Origin: Pseudomonas sp.
GTDB taxonomy: Bacteria > Pseudomonadota > Gammaproteobacteria > Pseudomonadales > Pseudomonadaceae
DNA length: 5,013 nucleotides
Assembly: GCA_003525045.1 (NCBI GenBank)
Contig: DQGF01000425.1
Coordinates: 3,389-8,401 of the forward strand
Reading direction: 5' to 3'
A model generated the notes under the pieces. It was not told where the DNA came from. It saw only the letters and a program-made list of their open reading frames with translations, and searched no databases. The translations under genes were made by a program, and so were the position numbers. Shown here piece after piece: positions 4,530 through 5,013 of this stretch. Numbering within the stretch: position 1 is the stretch's first letter; every line of letters begins with the position of its first letter.

Positions 4530-5013
4530 TCAGATATGCAGGATGTATTCACGGACCAGCTTGCTGCCGAAGTACGCCAGCATCAGCAGGCAGAAACCGG
4601 CGAGGGTCCAGCGAATGGCCTTGTGTCCGCGCCAGCCAAGGCGGTTGCGGCCCCAGAGCAGCACGCTGAAGACGATCCAGGCCAGGCACGCCAGCAAGGT
4701 CTTGTGCACCAGGTGCTGGGCGAACAGGTTGTCGACGAACAGCCAGCCAGAGATCAGCGACAACGACAACAGGGTCCAGCCAGCCCAGAGGAAGCCGAAC
4801 AGCAGGCTTTCCATGGTCTGCAGTGGCGGGAAATTCTTGATCAGCCCGGAGGGGTGCTTGTGCTTGAGCTGATGGTCTTGAACCAACAGCAACAAGGCCT
4901 GGAACACCGCAATGGTGAACATGCCGTAGGCGAGGATCGACAGCAGGATGTGCGCGAGGATGCCTGGCTCCTCGTCGATGATCTGCACCGTACCGGCGGG
5001 GGGGGACTGCGCG
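4530..5013 (-). CDS. ypjD: YpjD-like inner-membrane protein, cytochrome c assembly (CcsA-like) family, 5' end cut by window
   Basis: The C-terminal 160 residues are visible and the frame stays open to the right edge, so the start lies outside. Full-length relatives have about 265 residues. The visible part has four to five hydrophobic segments (about 18-46, 66-94, 103-120 and 133-150 of the visible part) typical of the CcsA-like fold. Conserved-looking family features are H21 in AHILLSILAYG, the segment HLVHKTLLACLAW at 100-112, and RNRLGWRGHKAIRW at 122-135. CcsA proteins handle haem during cytochrome c maturation, but the stand-alone YpjD branch has no settled role, so haem handling is not asserted. 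The gene is probably co-transcribed with corB, 12 bases downstream; in many gamma-proteobacteria the next gene on the other side is ffh (recalled, not visible here). A GTG at 4988 is internal and not the start, since coding continues upstream through TVQIIDEEPG and a proline-rich stretch. Confidence 0.88.
   Translation of the reverse strand, partial: AQSPPAGTVQIIDEEPGILAHILLSILAYGMFTIAVFQALLLLVQDHQLKHKHPSGLIKNFPPLQTMESLLFGFLWAGWTLLSLSLISGWLFVDNLFAQHLVHKTLLACLAWIVFSVLLWGRNRLGWRGHKAIRWTLAGFCLLMLAYFGSKLVREYILHI

Noticed and set aside
1..5013. A new defence, mobile or biosynthetic system
   Set aside because: All five genes belong to well-known families in a typical Pseudomonas core setting, and nothing indicates horizontal transfer. 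The repeats are accounted for by REP/REPIN elements.

Overview
The window reads as ordinary core chromosome of a Pseudomonas, most likely of the P. fluorescens group. The grounds are the protein sequences, REP/REPIN repeats of the type known from that group (a TGTAGGAGC start and a GGCGAA end), and the pairing of a ypjD-like gene with a corB-like gene. It holds five protein genes, two of them cut by the window edges. There are no RNA genes, insertion sequences, prophage genes or CRISPR arrays.

Layout from left to right. Positions 1-810 (minus strand) hold the glycerol facilitator gene glpF, which lacks only its last codons. Positions 811-1178 form a divergent intergenic region. On the glpF side it carries a sigma-70-type promoter, a palindrome at the expected start site (candidate GlpR operator), two leader hairpins and an A-rich Hfq/Crc-type motif touching the ribosome binding site. 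It also contains an unexplained cluster of inverted and direct repeats. Positions 1179-1649 (plus strand) encode a YbaK-type Cys-tRNA(Pro) deacylase. Positions 1650-1730 separate it from a convergent gene and carry a lone REP. Positions 1731-3047 (minus) encode a 12-helix MFS transporter of the metabolite:H+ symporter type. Positions 3048-3281 carry its upstream region and a complete REPIN. Positions 3282-4517 (minus) encode a CNNM/CorB-CBS-CorC-type membrane protein. Positions 4530-5013 (minus) encode the C-terminal 160 residues of a YpjD/CcsA-like membrane protein.

How the genes relate. ypjD and corB lie 12 bases apart on one strand and are probably co-transcribed. The REPIN and about 200 bases separate corB from the transporter, which therefore probably has its own promoter. 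glpF and ybaK diverge and need not share a function; glpF would normally be followed by glycerol kinase beyond the left edge. The most informative part is the glpF control region: it suggests specific repression at the promoter (GlpR) and translational carbon catabolite repression (Hfq/Crc) at the start codon. I found no previously undescribed biological system here; the leads are regulatory and repeat features.
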